A stretch of DNA of 64,000 nucleotides from the NCBI GenBank assembly GCA_022702705.1, contig CM040428.1, forward strand, positions 116,420,183-116,484,182, read 5' to 3'. Below are positions 25,101-40,100 of this stretch, one piece after another. The translations under genes were made by a program, and so were the position numbers. Under the pieces are notes generated by a model, which did no database searches, was not told where the DNA came from, and saw only the letters and a list, made by a program, of their open reading frames with translations. Each line of letters opens with the position of its first letter. Positions within the stretch are counted from its first letter, which is position 1. Origin of the DNA: Papilionanthe hookeriana x Papilionanthe teres (Eukaryota; Streptophyta; Magnoliopsida; Asparagales; Orchidaceae).

Positions 25101-28100
25101 ATCATTTTGAAATTCCATTTAATTGATTAATTTGCCTAAAATTTTTAAGATACTCGTAGCATAACTTTATTGGGATAAGGCAAATGCTGGTTGAGCTAAT
25201 TCTTACAAAAGATACTTTTTTGAGATATATATCTTTGAACATGAGCTGAAGGTTTGAATGTGATACCCGATGTGCCTTGAAAAAAATTAATAAAAATGCT
25301 GGCTTGACGAGGAGATTTGCTTTCTCTAGGAGAGTACAAAACGTCATTGATTTCTCAGTGGTAAAATAGAGGATCAAGTATCATATTAATCGAGTCATCA
25401 TGAACACAGAGATTGAAAAAGTCCAGTGAAATTTTGGGATAGCTGTCCTTGTTGAGTAACTTATATTTCTTTATATTGATGAGCAATAATAAGAAAATAA
25501 AAAAATATATTTGCTCCTAAAAAATATTTGATTTGTCAATGTTTGTTTTGACTATTTGTGATTAGAAAAACAGCTAGCAAAAATTCCTGTCAATTTGAAT
25601 AAAGAATGATACTTCTCCTTTTTTTTTTGCCTTTTTGTGTGGAGGAATTTGCTGAAGAAAAGTTGTTTTTTAGGAAAGCAAAATATAATTTGTGATAAAG
25701 AAATTAGACTCTGTCAAAGGAAGAAGCTTTGTTATCTCCTTTAATCATCATCAATTTTTGGATCTTTATTGCTGAATGATATCTTCAATTTATCTTAAAT
25801 CCATTTCCTCCTTTTATCACCAGTCTCTAGATATTATCAGTAACATAAGCCAATCTCAGTCTAGACTTTGATTTGATCCAATTGCTGCACTGTCTATACT
25901 TTTTTTACTTAGGATTGTTTAGATAGTTTTTTTTTGCCACTTCTTCAATGTTTCTCCCGGTGGGCTTGAATTTCAAGCCCAACTTTTAATAATATCATCG
26001 TGAATATTAAAGTTCTTCCACCAATTAGTAAGCATCTCTTAAAAGCAATCCTCACAAATCCAATGACTTACATTGAGATATTCGAGATTTATATAAAAGA
26101 GTCAAATTTGAACAGAATATAATCAGACATTGGTTAGAGAATATTTGCTTCTTGCTTTTGGTTAAATCATGAAAGACATCTTCAAGAACAAATCTAATTC
26201 TTAAGTTTTCGACCAAATAAACTCAGCGAAAGATAATTCGGTCAAATTTGTGATTTAAAGTTGTGGAACTTTGGGAGTTTCCTATTTCATTTTTTTCTCT
26301 TTTATTCTCTTCTTGTTATGCTGTATGTCTTTCTGTTTGTGTTTGTTTTATTTTTTTTGTTAAGTTGTAATAGTCTTAATTATGTACGCCCTAACCATCC
26401 CCATAATAAGAGGAAATGTTGTAATTTGAAAAATGAGAAATAAGATAATACAGTTTCTCCACCTTTCTTCATGGTATCAAAGCTTCATCAGATCGTTCCC
26501 ATTGGGTGTCATTTGTCTTTGACGTTAGCCTTCATCTTCAATTTCGTTGGGGGTTGTCTAGATTGCTGGACTTCAGTGCCTTCTACTTCTGGATTTGTAG
26601 ACGTCAAGGTCGTCTATATCCTTCTCGTGCACACAACCTGGATGTCAAAGCCCTTGCTTCTGCCTTCGATCGATCGCTTCGCAGAAGGCAGATCACAAGA
26701 TCACAACGTACAAAGATAGACCCATTCACTTTGATCGTCTATCATGTACTCACTTGTCATGGGCTCTGTTTAAACATAATCCTCCCGGCCAGCTTGCTGA
26801 CCTTATGCTCGATCATACTGTCTCCGGTGTCTCCAACAACCCTGCAGTCGCCAAAATCCCTCCTTTGTAGTCCTACTGTTGTCCCTACAACAAGCCTCAT
26901 ATGCCGACACTCCTCGGTTTTTCTTTCCTACGCCTGCTATATCCTTGCAGAACACCCCTCTGGCGACCTGATTGCCCCTTTCAAAGGATCTCAACAAGCA
27001 GTGCCCAACCGGGTCCTTTCTTATCCAGCCCTAAGTGTGCGTAAAGCTTATGACAAAGTATGAAATGAAGATGTATAGCTCTATGTCGGAGATTAGTTCT
27101 GAATCAATGTCCATAAATTATGTCCAAACAATCCCGAAGCTCTTTACCTTTATCATAAACTATAATTTCACTGGTTCGAACTTTCTTCAATGATCCCAAT
27201 CCTTATTTGTGTACATTTGTGAAAAAAGAAAAGAAGAGCTTCTCACGGGATACAACCAGTTATTGAGCTCACTGATCCTAACCATTGCTCTTAGAAGATG
27301 TAGGATCATATGGTCATGTCTTGATTAATCAATTTTATGACCACCGAAGTTAAAAAATTTCTTGCTTTACAGGATACATAGGAGATTTGGGAGGCAGATC
27401 GTGAGACTTATTATAGTACCGAAAATACCGCCGAATTGTTTGACATTGAGACAAAACTGTATGAGCCCTGACAAGAATAGCTAAGTGTTACTCAATACCG
27501 CAACATACTATCACATTACTAGTGACAGTTAGATATGTATGATACATATGTATGAAAGTGCCCCCAAGATGTTATGATTTATAAAACAATAATGGAGAAG
27601 AAGATGATGATGAAGTTCTTATTGGGTATAAATAAGAATTTTGATGAGGTCGGATGAAGAATCATGGGGATGATCCCCTCTCTACATCTAAGGAAGTCTT
27701 TGCTAAAGTTATAAGAGAAGAAAGTAGGAAGAAGCTTATGATGGCAAGAAGTGTAGGTTCATCTAGCACTGAATGCTCTGCTTTGTGCACACACAATTCC
27801 TCTCTTGATTCAAAGCCAAAAAAAACCGTCTATTGTGTGAACATTGCAAGAAACTGGGTCACACAAAGGATAAGTGCTGGACGCTACATGAAAAACCTGC
27901 AGATTAGAGACCTCTATAATGGAAGGACCAAAACAACGAGACCTATGCCACTACCTCTTCTGAAAAGTGTTTGGCCAACCCTAATCCCTTCACCAAGAAA
28001 CAACTGAAGTGTTGGTGATGTCACCTCCCTAGTCTGAAAGGCGACACACCCCGACAACATAGAAAATGATGAAATAAATTGAACTTGTTTTGTATTTTTA

Positions 28101-31100
28101 GAAAGAAAATTAGATGTAAACTAAAATATAAATTTAATTTCATAATTAATAGTTCACTAATAACTGACCGAATCAAAACTAAAATAACAACAAAAAACGA
28201 TTGCCCATACCAAAAAAGAAAAATACAATAAGTAAAATAAATATTGAGAAAAAAATACTAAGAAAATGTAAAACTGAAAATCATGTTCCGGTGGAGATGG
28301 TCTTGCTAGTGGCTGAATAGAACCTGCAATGCAAAATTATCAACGAGTGAGTTTGACGAGTAAACTCAGCAAATAACATTTTTTTAAAGTATAAATAATA
28401 AAGAAAATGAGGCATATACAATATAAACAATAAATATAAACAATTACTACGTGCATATATAACTTTGTATGACAATAAGAGTAATAAACATCAAATATAC
28501 TCGTCATAAGAAAATATGCCATCATTTTGAAATAATTTTTTTATTATTCAATCTTCATTCATATTTATATTGTTGGTTTTAACAGAAACCCTGAAATTGG
28601 TAAAATCAATACCAACCTAAGGAAATCTGACGATTTTATGTACAGTCATCATTCTGTTGGTTTTTCGACTCGCCTAACCAATATTCGAAACGGTTCCATC
28701 GACCTACATTCCATCGCACACAAATATACCAAAATTTTCATATGTATGATATGTAAGAAATATGCTATTTCATACTGACTTGTGTTATGACAGGTGTAAA
28801 TTCATGTAAGTGCAGGAAAGGAAAGTATCATAATTGTAGAATTAATTCAACTAAGCAAGAAATTGTAGCAATAAATTAAGGGAGATGATTACTTCATTGT
28901 GTGCAATAAATGAAACCTATATAACAAAAATTATGAATAAGCAAGGGCATGATCGCAAATATATGAAATAGCTAAGAATATACTATGAATAAAAATGATT
29001 AACGCCTGTAATTAGAAAAGATAATATTATCCTCTAATAAAAAGTAGTTATTTACCTCGAGACAGCAAATACTATCTACAAATTCAATGGTTTAATAAGC
29101 AATCCTTCTCCATTTAAAAATAAAATATAAATGATTATGGAAGTAAATCTTTTATTTATTAAATTAGGTACAACCTAATTATCATTATATTAACTCTTTT
29201 ATTGTAATATTTTTAAAAGAAAATAATATGAACCTAATTAAGATTAACTTTAACAAACATAATTAAAAAAAATATTTTGTTTTTGTTTTATTTTGATAGT
29301 AAGTGATTTAAATTTCAGAATAAAATTTTGAGGGATTTATATACATAACACCTAAACCTAACAAAAAAACAAAAATAACATCTTCGAATCCCGCTTGCTC
29401 ATCCCATTTTTGCTACATGTTGTCTTAAATCCAGGATTAGAAAATACTTTTAGGAAACATATATATGGGATTTAGAGAAGCTAAGTCACGCAAAGGTGGG
29501 TGGGATAAAGGGGGAGAAAGAAGGGTTACCTTCCTTACTAGTTTTGGGCAGGATTGAATAGGAGTAAGGTATGCCATGATCTTGCTATTGCCTTTTCGAC
29601 TAGCACTTATCGTAAAACTATTGCAAGAGTTCGACCAATAAGTCGATTGTTTTGGGTGAAATTGTGAGAGAGGGAGGAGTGAGCTCGACAAAAGTTGTTA
29701 TGTTCTCTAGCCCACAGTCCGCTCTTATAATGTGGATAGGCTTGGGTCAATCGCATAAATCGGGAAGGCGACGGAAGGGATCTGGAAGAAGAAAAGGAAA
29801 GATTCATGAAAATCGAAATGGAGTTAGTAAAGCAGCGAGTAAAGAAGAAAAAGAAAAGGAAAAATTTCGATGCTTACATACTACTCTTCTTAAAAGAATT
29901 TGGTCCCCAAATCCATACCTTAGTTCTTGAACAGTTTAGTGTACTTGGTGATCTTCTCTTTTCAATCTCCCAAGTTGCTCTTCGTACTGACTGGTTTTTC
30001 CAAAATACTATAACAAAAGGAATTGAATAGCAACGAAGTTGTCGAACTTTACATTTAAAGATGCGATCTTGCATTTCTTCATAACTTGGGTGTCCCTCAA
30101 ATCATCAATGGCTCATACTGGATATTATGTAAGTCATCATGCACGTAACGCCAAAGTATAGAGATGTGAGCCAAACAGTATGAAATTCTGTCAACTTTCT
30201 TGATCACTTTGAAAGGACCAATGAAACAAGGCTGAATTTTTTCAGTTTGTCCAAATCATGTAACTCGGCGCATAGGGAAATCTTAAAAAAAAAGTGATCT
30301 CCAACATTGAATTCAATCTCTCTGTGTTTTGGGTTGAAGTACTTCTAATGATTTTAGGCCACACATAGTCGATCTTGAATCTGACGAACCTTCTCAGTAG
30401 CTTGATCTACTACTTGAAGTCCAAAAATTCGTCTCATAGATCTTGAACTGGCACAAGGGTATCTACACTTTTTTCCATAAAGTGCTTTTGTATAGCATAA
30501 TGCTGATACTAGCCCGAAAGTTATTATTACAAGTAAACACATCAACGGAATATAGTCTTTCCAACTGCCTCCAAAGTCCAAAATGCAATCTCTCACCAAG
30601 TCTTCTAAGGTCTGAATGGTGCACTATGACTATCCATGTGTTAGAGGATGAAAAACATTATTGAAGTTCAATGTCGTGCCCTTAGCTTCTTGCACTTGTT
30701 TGCATAACTTGGAGGCAAATCTTCCATCTCAATTTGATAAAATGAAAGTTGTAATTCCATGAATTCGAATGATGTTATCTATGTAGATATTTACTAATTT
30801 TTTCACTAAATAGGTGTGTTTAATTGGTAGAAAATAAACTGACTTGGTCTATCGATCACAATCCAAATAACATCTTGTCTTTGCTTCGGTCTAGGCAAGC
30901 CGACCACAACATCCATTGAACACCCATTTTTACTTTGGAATGGGAAGGGGTTGCAATAAATCACCATGTCTCTGATGTTTGACCTTAACCATCTAACAAG
31001 TCAAACACGTGGCTACAAACTTAGCTACAATGATTTTTATACTTGGCCACCAAAATAGTTTCTTAAGATCTTGATACATCTTAATGCTTCCTCGTTAAGT

Positions 31101-34100
31101 AGAATATAAAGTAGAAATGCCTCACGAAGTATCTCTTGATGAAGTCCTTTCTGATCTGGAAGACACAACTGATCCTAAAATCTCAAAATGTAATCTTGAT
31201 TCATACTAAACACGAGCTTCGATCCACTTTTTATTTGCCGTCTAAGTTGTAATAAGTTTGCATCCACCAACTGAGCTGCATGAATATGACCCATAAGTGT
31301 AGGCTGAATTGACAGTTGACACATGATAGAATTAGCATTTATCAGTACTGTCTCAAGCTGAAGTCGCTCCATCTACTGTGCTAACTCGTGTTCCTGAGTG
31401 ATCATCCAAGCTGTAAAGGTTTTCTGCTTAGAGCATTTTCAATTACATTTGCCTTACCAGGGTGGTACTAAATCTCCAAATCATAGTCCTTTATCAACAC
31501 AAGGCATCGCCTTTGCCTCAAGCTTAATTCCCGAGTGAAGATATACTTCAGGCTCTTATGATCTGTGAAGTACTCACAACGAACACCATAAAGGCAGTGC
31601 CTCTAAACTTGTAGTGCAGATATAACTGCAGCTATCTCTAAGTCGTTGATAAGATAATTCCTTTCATGCACTTTAAGGCCCCGTTTGGGGGATCTTATAA
31701 CCGTGGACGACGTTTTGAAAATGCCACCCTCGTGTTTGTTTTGTGTGTTTAGGGGGTTAACGGAAAACGACGTTTGACTTTTTCTAATAAACGCGGCCGC
31801 GAGATAGATCCTGCGACTTGAGTCTTGAATCTGCGTCGCGACGTTTTTTCCTCTGGTGCCCTTTGGTCTGTCTCCTAAAGCCATGAGCGAGTTGTCTTGA
31901 ATCTACGGGATCGACCTAGCAACACAGAAGACTGAACGATGGCTAGAACTGTGGAAGTGGAAGGGGCTTTGGCCGCAAGAGGTGAGGGAAAGTTTTGCTA
32001 CGCACAAGAAGTGAAGGGATCGGGCTATGCATTGTCGCTTGAAGCCATGAATTTGCCTCACGAGTCTTTGATCTACGTTACTTGCGTCTACAAGAAATGG
32101 GGTTGTCACCATAAGCTGTATCTAGACACATAAGCTACAACTCTACCATGCTATTGTTGAACACATCTTAATCTTCTATGCTGTAGATCTGAAATACATC
32201 TGTGCCGGAGGGAATGATAAGAACTAGGGTTGTCACCAAATAATTCTTGAGTTTTTGGAAACTCTGCTCACAAGCATCAGATCGTTTCCAACTTAACGAC
32301 CTTTTGAGTCAACCTTTATAGGGTGTAGCAATGCGAGAAAAACCTTGATCGAATCTCTAATATTATCCGGCTAATCCAAGGAAATTATGAATCTCAGTGA
32401 TAGTGCTTGGTCTCGGTCAATCCACCATTGCCTTAATCATTGTAGGATCCACAAAAATTCCAGCTCCACTATGTCCCTAAAACGCCACTTCTTGAAGTTA
32501 AAGTTCACACTTAGAGAATTCGACATAAAGCTTATTCTCTCGAAGAGTATTCAGTGTTGTTTTGAGATGTTTTACGTGCAAGACAATGACGAATTGATCT
32601 GAGTAGGGCTTGAAAATTCTATTCATCAAATCCATAAAAATAGCAGGAGCATTAGTTAAATCAAATGACATCACTAAAAATTCTTAGTGTCCATAACGGG
32701 ATCGAAAAATAGTCTTCATAATGTCTTTATTCCTGACCTACAACTAATGGTAATTAGATCACAGAAGATTTTTGTAGTCAATCGAACGAATCATCTATAC
32801 GAGGCAGTGGGTACTTGTTATTCATTGTTACCTTATTCAACTCTCTGTATTTGATGCACAACCGTTTGCTTTTGTCTTTCTTCTCGAAAGTGAAATGTTG
32901 GGCCGGATGAATCCTTTATCAAACTATTTCTGCTATTGGAACTTGAGCTCCTGGAGTTCCACAATAGTCATACGTTATGGTACTTTAGAAATTAGAGTGG
33001 TCATTGAAAGTAGATCTTTGGTGAACTCGATCTCATGATTCGGTGGCAAGCTTGACAAATCTTTAGGAAATACATCAGCAAATTTTTGAACCACTAGGAC
33101 GTGCTATGGTAACATTGGATTTCTTAAAGTCTATCACATGAGCTAGATAACCAACAAGCCCATGGGAGATCAATTTATAAGTCCTAATTGTCGAAATTTG
33201 ACAAGAAATAGCTTATCTGCTACCCTCAAAGCAAAACAAAACTAAGTCAGATATGTAGAAATTAGCATGTCTCTTACGACAATATATAATTGCATGATTT
33301 CTACATAGACAGTTCATATCCCATATTACATCAAACTCACTTAGCGGGAATACTATGAGAAAAGCATACATATGTTTGTCATTGATAACAATGGCATAAT
33401 CACGAACACAAAGTAATTTGGATGGGTGTGAGTTATATGGCAAAGTGATTGATAGATGTGATTGTAATGAAGAAATTAATATCCTTGCCAGTTGATTTAA
33501 AATAAGGACAATACCTGTCATCACATTGCAATCATAACAAATGCTCGCAGAGGGATCGTCTGTTTGGGTGGCTTTGGAGCTTAAGATCGCTATGGTTAGT
33601 GCTACACCATTGAAGGGTGTTGATACACCAGTGGCAGCTGCTGCGATTGCTGATACTACTGGTAATGTGATGTAGAAGGATGGGGCTAATATGTTTAAGA
33701 GAACACCACTTGTTGCGGCTATTGTTGAGGCTTAAAATAATTCTGTTTTACTTGACCTTTTCCATGATGTTTTTGAATTATTTTTCATTTGATTTCTTTC
33801 ACTTATTCTTGTGATGAGACTTAGAATTATTTTCCTGGATATTTGCCACTTACGACTAACCTTGAACTTTGAGGAGACAATCCTTAGCTTTATGGTCGGT
33901 ACTATAGCAGTTGAAACGTTACGACCAAGTTATATGTTTCAGAATGCCATTTCCCATGTTGAACACTTAAATGATTTGTTTTTGACTTCTGCACCTGTTG
34001 ATTTTGAGGTTTCTTCTTTTGGGAACTCCCTTTTGCTTGCGTATCTTAAGTTTTTTGCTTCCCAGCATGTTTTTTCTTGCAAACATTGATCTCTATTTCC

Positions 34101-37100
34101 GCATTAATGGCTCATTCTACCAGCTTTGTTTAATTCATACACTCTTCTCTCAAGCCAACAAGTGGGTGGTGGATCTTTTGATGTTCATGTTGATTAATTG
34201 AACGAATTGAACGAACAATCCTAATAGACTGCGTCTTATACTTGCTAACGGTCTTCGTTCCTTGCTCCGGTTTTCTTAAATCATTCATGTTTTGGCCCGA
34301 TCCATGATAGGGAAATATTGCTCCAGGTGCAGTCTTAAAATACTCCCAAAAAATTATTGCGTCCGGTCCAAAGGTGTTGCGGTGTTGACTCTCCCTCAAA
34401 TCATCAGCTCCTTCGCCTAACTAAAATGTTGCAATGTCCACCTTATGGTATTTAGGGCGCTTTACTCCTTGAAGTCTTATCTCGATATCATGAAGCCATG
34501 CGTCATACTCGATGGGGTCCACTGTGTCATTGAAGGTAGGAGGGTGCGTCTTCAGAAACTAGCCCATCACTGGATCCATGGCACGCACATTGGTCATTAC
34601 CATTGATTGATTAGGTTGTGCCTCCATGGTGGCCATTGGTGGTGCTAGTGGAGTGGCTTGTAGTGTCGGTTTGTGCTATTTGCTGAATAGCTTGAATTGT
34701 TTGTGCAATTTGGGCTGTAAAAATGGTTTGCAATGCTTGGGTGACATTCTGTGTTACTATCTCCATGAGAGTTGTCATGTTTAGATTTGGTATTCCAGTA
34801 GTCTCGATGGGTTAAACATGACCAGCATGACGGTGGTTAGAGGGGCGGAGACCCTTAGGAACAAGCACATCATCTATAGTAGCTCTATGGACTCTTCCAT
34901 GAGCAGCTGTAAAGTATTTTCTTTTCGGAACCATTTTGAATAATTAAAATATACGTGAAATCAAAATCTACTAAATAATTGACTGATAGAAATAATCTAT
35001 CCTATGCTTGGTCTTAAGAGGAGAATGAATATGGAATACAAAGTCGAGGAATGTTAAATGCAAAACATAGGCTCTGATACTACTCCACACCTCAGGTCCA
35101 GATGGGGGTACACCTTGACAACATAGGACATGGTGAAATGAATTGAATCTACTTTGTATTTTTAAAAGAAAAATTATATGCAAATAACAACAAGAATAAA
35201 TACAGAAAGATAACATTTTTCCATAATTAATAGTTCGTTGATACAACTAAAAAAAAAATATAAAACTGATCAAATCAAAACTGAAATGATAACGGAAACT
35301 ACTCGGACCCAAGAAGGAAGATACAATAGCTAAATTAAATACTGAGAAAAAAATTGTAAGATAGACAACTTAAAACTAAAAAGACTGTTATGGTGGAGAC
35401 GATCCTATTAGTGGATGAATATAACGTGTTATGCAAAAATATCAGAGTGAGTTTAATGAACAAACTGAGTAAATAACAACTATTTATTAAAGTATAAACG
35501 ACAAAGAAAATAGGTCATGCTGTATGAACAACAAATAGTGTCGATTACTACATGCATATATAATATCATAAAACAAGAAGAGAGTAGTAAATATCAAGTA
35601 TGCTTACTTATAATAAGAATATATACATCATTTCAAATCACGTTTCTTATTATTCAATTTTAATATATATTTATATTATAGGTTTTGATGGACATCCTGA
35701 AACTGGGAAGGTCAATTCCAACACAAGAAAACCCAATGATTTTCTATAGAGTTGTCACTCTGTGGATCTGTTGGCTTGACAAGCCAATATCCAAATGGGT
35801 TTCTCCTACTTGCTTGCCTTCACACAAAAGCATACCACATTTTTCAGAGGTATAAAATTTATGAAATATATTATTTTATGTAGCTTTGTGATATGACAGA
35901 TGTAAATTCATATAAGTGCAAAAAAAAGGGTTATAATTACAAGATTAATTCAACTAAGCAGAAAATTTCACAGCAATAAATTAAGGTAGTTGGTTACTTC
36001 ATTAGAAGCAATAAATGAAAGCTATATATAAAATATAATATAGTTGCAAGGGCATGACTCACAGACATATAAAATGACTAAGAATCTACTACGAATAACA
36101 AGGATTAACCACCCTTACAAAAGAAACTTCTTATTAGCACGACTGAGGAGTAGCTTGATGTACACCAAGGTATCATATCCTTCTATCTTGCAAGCAATGG
36201 AAGATTTCGATCTTGGATAATAGACTGATCACATGACTGGAGACATTCATGCTCTCATCAACTATCAAGAGATCCATAACTTCAATTTTATTAGACTTGC
36301 CGACGGATCTCACTTCGGGATTGTTGGGAAAAGAGAAGCGAAAATCTCCCAATATATTCAACTTTCTTCTATGTTTTCGTTCCTCTACTAGATCGAAACT
36401 TACTTCAATTAGCAAACTTATTCATGACTTGAACTATATCACTATATTCTATTCTAATTTTATTGAATTTCAGGTGGTTGAGGCGGGGAAGGTTATTGGT
36501 AGTACTAACTTGCATTAAGATCTATGCTTGCTTATGGAGAGTTATGCTCTTAACACAAGTTCTTTCTTCACTATCATCTTTTCATATTCCCGAGTTTGTT
36601 GTGTCTGAGTCTATTTAAAGTCAAGTTTTATTATGTCATCATCTTCTAAGTCATCTCAATTTCATTATGTTATAAAGTTATACCCCTATCTCTTTATTAA
36701 TAAAAAGTCAGAGTTTTATCAATGTGAAACCTACCAATTGGCCAAACATGTCATGTATATTATTTGTCTCAGTACAACCTTCAAAATTGAAAATCATGAA
36801 TGGAGCCAGATGATTTGTCTTATCTAAACCAGTTTGATATTTCTCATGAATGAGAAATCAACAACTATACAAAACTTTTAGTCCTTCCATGATATAATTT
36901 ACATTCAGTTCCAATACAAAATTCATATTCTCAAAATTTATAATGAAAATGAATACTTCAACTTGATTCTTAGATCCTACCTAGCAAAGAATGTTATCAT
37001 TCATATGAGTTCCTGTTTAAGACTCCACAACAAACTGAGAAAGCTGAGAGGAATATTGGACTTCTCCTTGAGGTATCTACTATATAATGCTTTCTCACAA

Positions 37101-40100
37101 TGTCTCAAAAGTTTTCTGGGGGATGTTGTGCTCACAGTCACCTACCTCATTAATAGAATGCCAAGTAGGTTCCTTGGATTCAAAGCCCCTCTCCAGGATT
37201 TGATGAAAACATACTCTAATGTTAGAGCATTCTCATCTAGTTTTCCTTTAAAAATATTTGGCTGTCTCTTTCGTTTATCATTCACCAAGCAAATCACACA
37301 AAGATTGATTCAAAATTCATCAAATAGATCTTCCTTAATTATGTTTCTAACAAAAAGGAATATAAGTGCTATCTCCAATTATTGAAAAATACCATAAATC
37401 CATGGTTGTCACATTCTATGAAAAATAATCCTACTACCCTAGATCATAAATTCAGGGGGAGAGTCTGGGTGAATATCAGATCTGGGATAGTACTCTGGAT
37501 ACCTGACCCAACCGCAATTACGTAAGTAAAATAACTTATAAAATTATGGCCAAACTTGACCCCAAATCTGATTAAGCGGCTAATGTACTATAATTAAAGA
37601 ATACAGTTTTTATAAATAAATATAAATTGCACACTAGGGGTACTACACAAGTATATGTATCATTTCAAGTAATATAGAGTTTTCTTTTTAAAACCCCAAA
37701 CATCGATCCCACGAGGATTAATAAAGTTAAAAGAAAGAAAACTATTAATTAAAATCTTTTAATTTAAAACTAATTAAAATATGCAGAATACGAAAATTGG
37801 CAAGTGATAAAACAATAAACAAAGATTTTTTCCCCATACGAAATATTCCATGATTAATAAGCAGTTAAAATTAGTTGAAAATTTTAAAAATTATGGTTTT
37901 GTGACAAATTGGAGCATATATATCCTTTACCCTTTGGTCCAGATCATAAAACACATTAGCTATTTTTTAAAGATTGGATTAGGATGTATTATTAGTAGAA
38001 AGAGACGAATTTCTAGATTCTCATTTCTAGGTTCCCCCCAATGGTTGCCTATGGTCTGGCCTACTAGTGACCCGTCACCTCTTTTATAAAACCAAATCGA
38101 TTGAATTTAGCCGTCACACTAAAACCAAAATCAATTCTACGCCCATTAAAGATTATCTCCCTATTTATTTCGCACCTCCCTTTAAGAGAAATGTGATACA
38201 TACAAGTTAAAATTAGCTACCACGGTCAGATCTTAAGAATTCTCCACAGTTTTTAATAATACAAGAGATCAATTTGTAAAGTAAATTAAGATTAGATATA
38301 ATATCATCACAAATTTTTAGAAAATAGGAAATTAAGTTCACAAATCTGATTAAATTTGTTACTAATTCATTTCATATTCATAGGGAGAAAGAAAAGAAGA
38401 CTAACTCGAAAGACGTAAATTACACCACAAATCATATTCATATAACTTAAATCCAAAGCACTAAACTTAAGAAACAAGATATAGATACTTGTCTGGAATG
38501 TAATCCAAGCAATCCTTTGAAGTTTCTCTGACTTCACAGAAACAGGACTTTGACCCTCGAATTCACACTAAACTCTCACTAAAATAAAGAAGAAAAAAAG
38601 AAGACACTTTACTTAACAACTCTTAATTAATTATTTGCTATTAATTCTCCCTCACCTTTTTGTTGTAGAAATGGTTCTCTATTTATAGATTTCCAGAAAT
38701 GACCAAGAGTTGCTTAAGACACCTCTTCAAAATTTGCCTACATTTCTTGAATGTTCTAACAATTAACTGTGGTGCCTAGGCGCCAGGATCTCTGCGCGAA
38801 TGGACGCATCCCTTCACATTTAGGTTGCATCTCTTCTTTTAATAACTGCTCTCTCGTGTCTATATTCATTGTATTTTGTTTATAACATGTGAGAATATGT
38901 CCAGAGGCTTCTAGATTGGTTCGGAAGCGTCAATAACCATCCAATAACCGTCAAGAAATCTTTAGAATCAATCTGCTGTGTCTGGCGCCTAGGCGCCAAA
39001 ATCAACATCTTTGCATTTTTACTCTTTTTGGCTCATTTTTGCTCCTTTTAACTCTTTTTCTTCATAAACTCATTCTGTTGTACCTGCAACCAAAACATAA
39101 GAAATACCTTTCATTAATGCGTAATATCCTTAAAATATTAATAAAAATTTGATATAAAATTCTAAACAATTTTAAGGCGGATCAATTCCCCTAAACTTAA
39201 ACGTTACTTGTCCTCAAGTAACGTTTTACTATTAAAAATTATAATCTATGGAGAAAACTTTCTTTAAGACTTCTATAACTTTTTGTTTTATAAATAATAT
39301 AATGAAACCTAAAAAGCTTTTTAAATAACTTAAGCTAAAACCAAAATATGTAAAATATTTAATATGCAAGTGTAAAGAACTTTCTTCTCCTATCTATTTC
39401 AAAAAAAAAAAAAAATTGCAATTTGTCATATTAAAAAATGTAGATAATTTATAGAAAAAAGATTTTCATGATAACTCTACTAGTAAGGATGCTTATACAT
39501 AAGACTTTAAGTAAAAATTTGTATTAGGTTTCTTCCTATAAGATAATTCAAGTGAAACCAATTTTAGATTTAGGTTTTTCCTCGAGCTTCTCCTCACTTT
39601 TCTTTTTCTTTTTATATTTTGGATTGCTTTCCAATCCTATATATTTTTCTTTTCTTTTTCAGAGATTGTTTACAATCCTTTTTCTTTCTTTTCTTTTTTT
39701 TTAAATGAGGATTACTATATTTAGATAGTCTGTTAATGATTTTGAGCTTCACTATCCTTAACTTATATTTAAAGACTTAATACATTTTTCATTTAATGTA
39801 TATGTGTTTAGCAAAAATATTTTTCGTAGAGTTTCAATTCCATCTTCTCAAGTAAAAATCTAGATTCCTTAATACTTTCAAAAATACAATATTTATAATT
39901 TAGATATTTGAATTAAAATTCTAACACCCTTTTTTATTAAATAATTATAATTTTTAGAATTATCCCTTGTTATTTAAAATTACTTTTATAAGTTTATTAT
40001 AACATTCATGAAAATAATAGTATATCTATCTTAAATTAACTTTTCTTCCATAGGTTATGTTTTTAATTTTGAAAATATTGTTTACTAAGGACAAGTAAAA

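Larger units (their letters stand above)
28020..36135 (-). mobile_element. Ty3 element of the Tekay/Del (chromovirus) type, inserted in the copia gag-protease junction
   Basis: On the minus strand the order is right LTR, tRNA-Met primer-binding site, gag, protease, reverse transcriptase, RNase H, integrase, chromodomain-like end, left LTR. LTR similarity is obvious over about 1 kb (28030-29030 with 35090-36120). Copia gag ends at its left border and copia protease begins at its right border. The right LTR lacks about 0.8 kb present in the left one. I did not find a clear target duplication. All genes are broken, and a 435-bp TIR element interrupts RNase H. Confidence 0.75.

Noticed and set aside
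26471..27063. Independent small genes in overlapping frames (+)
   Set aside because: They lie directly after the copia primer-binding site and are explained as leader and decayed gag.
31939..32133. 64-codon open frame (+) in the 435-bp insertion
   Set aside because: It crosses the insertion border into RNase H sequence and has no recognisable domain.
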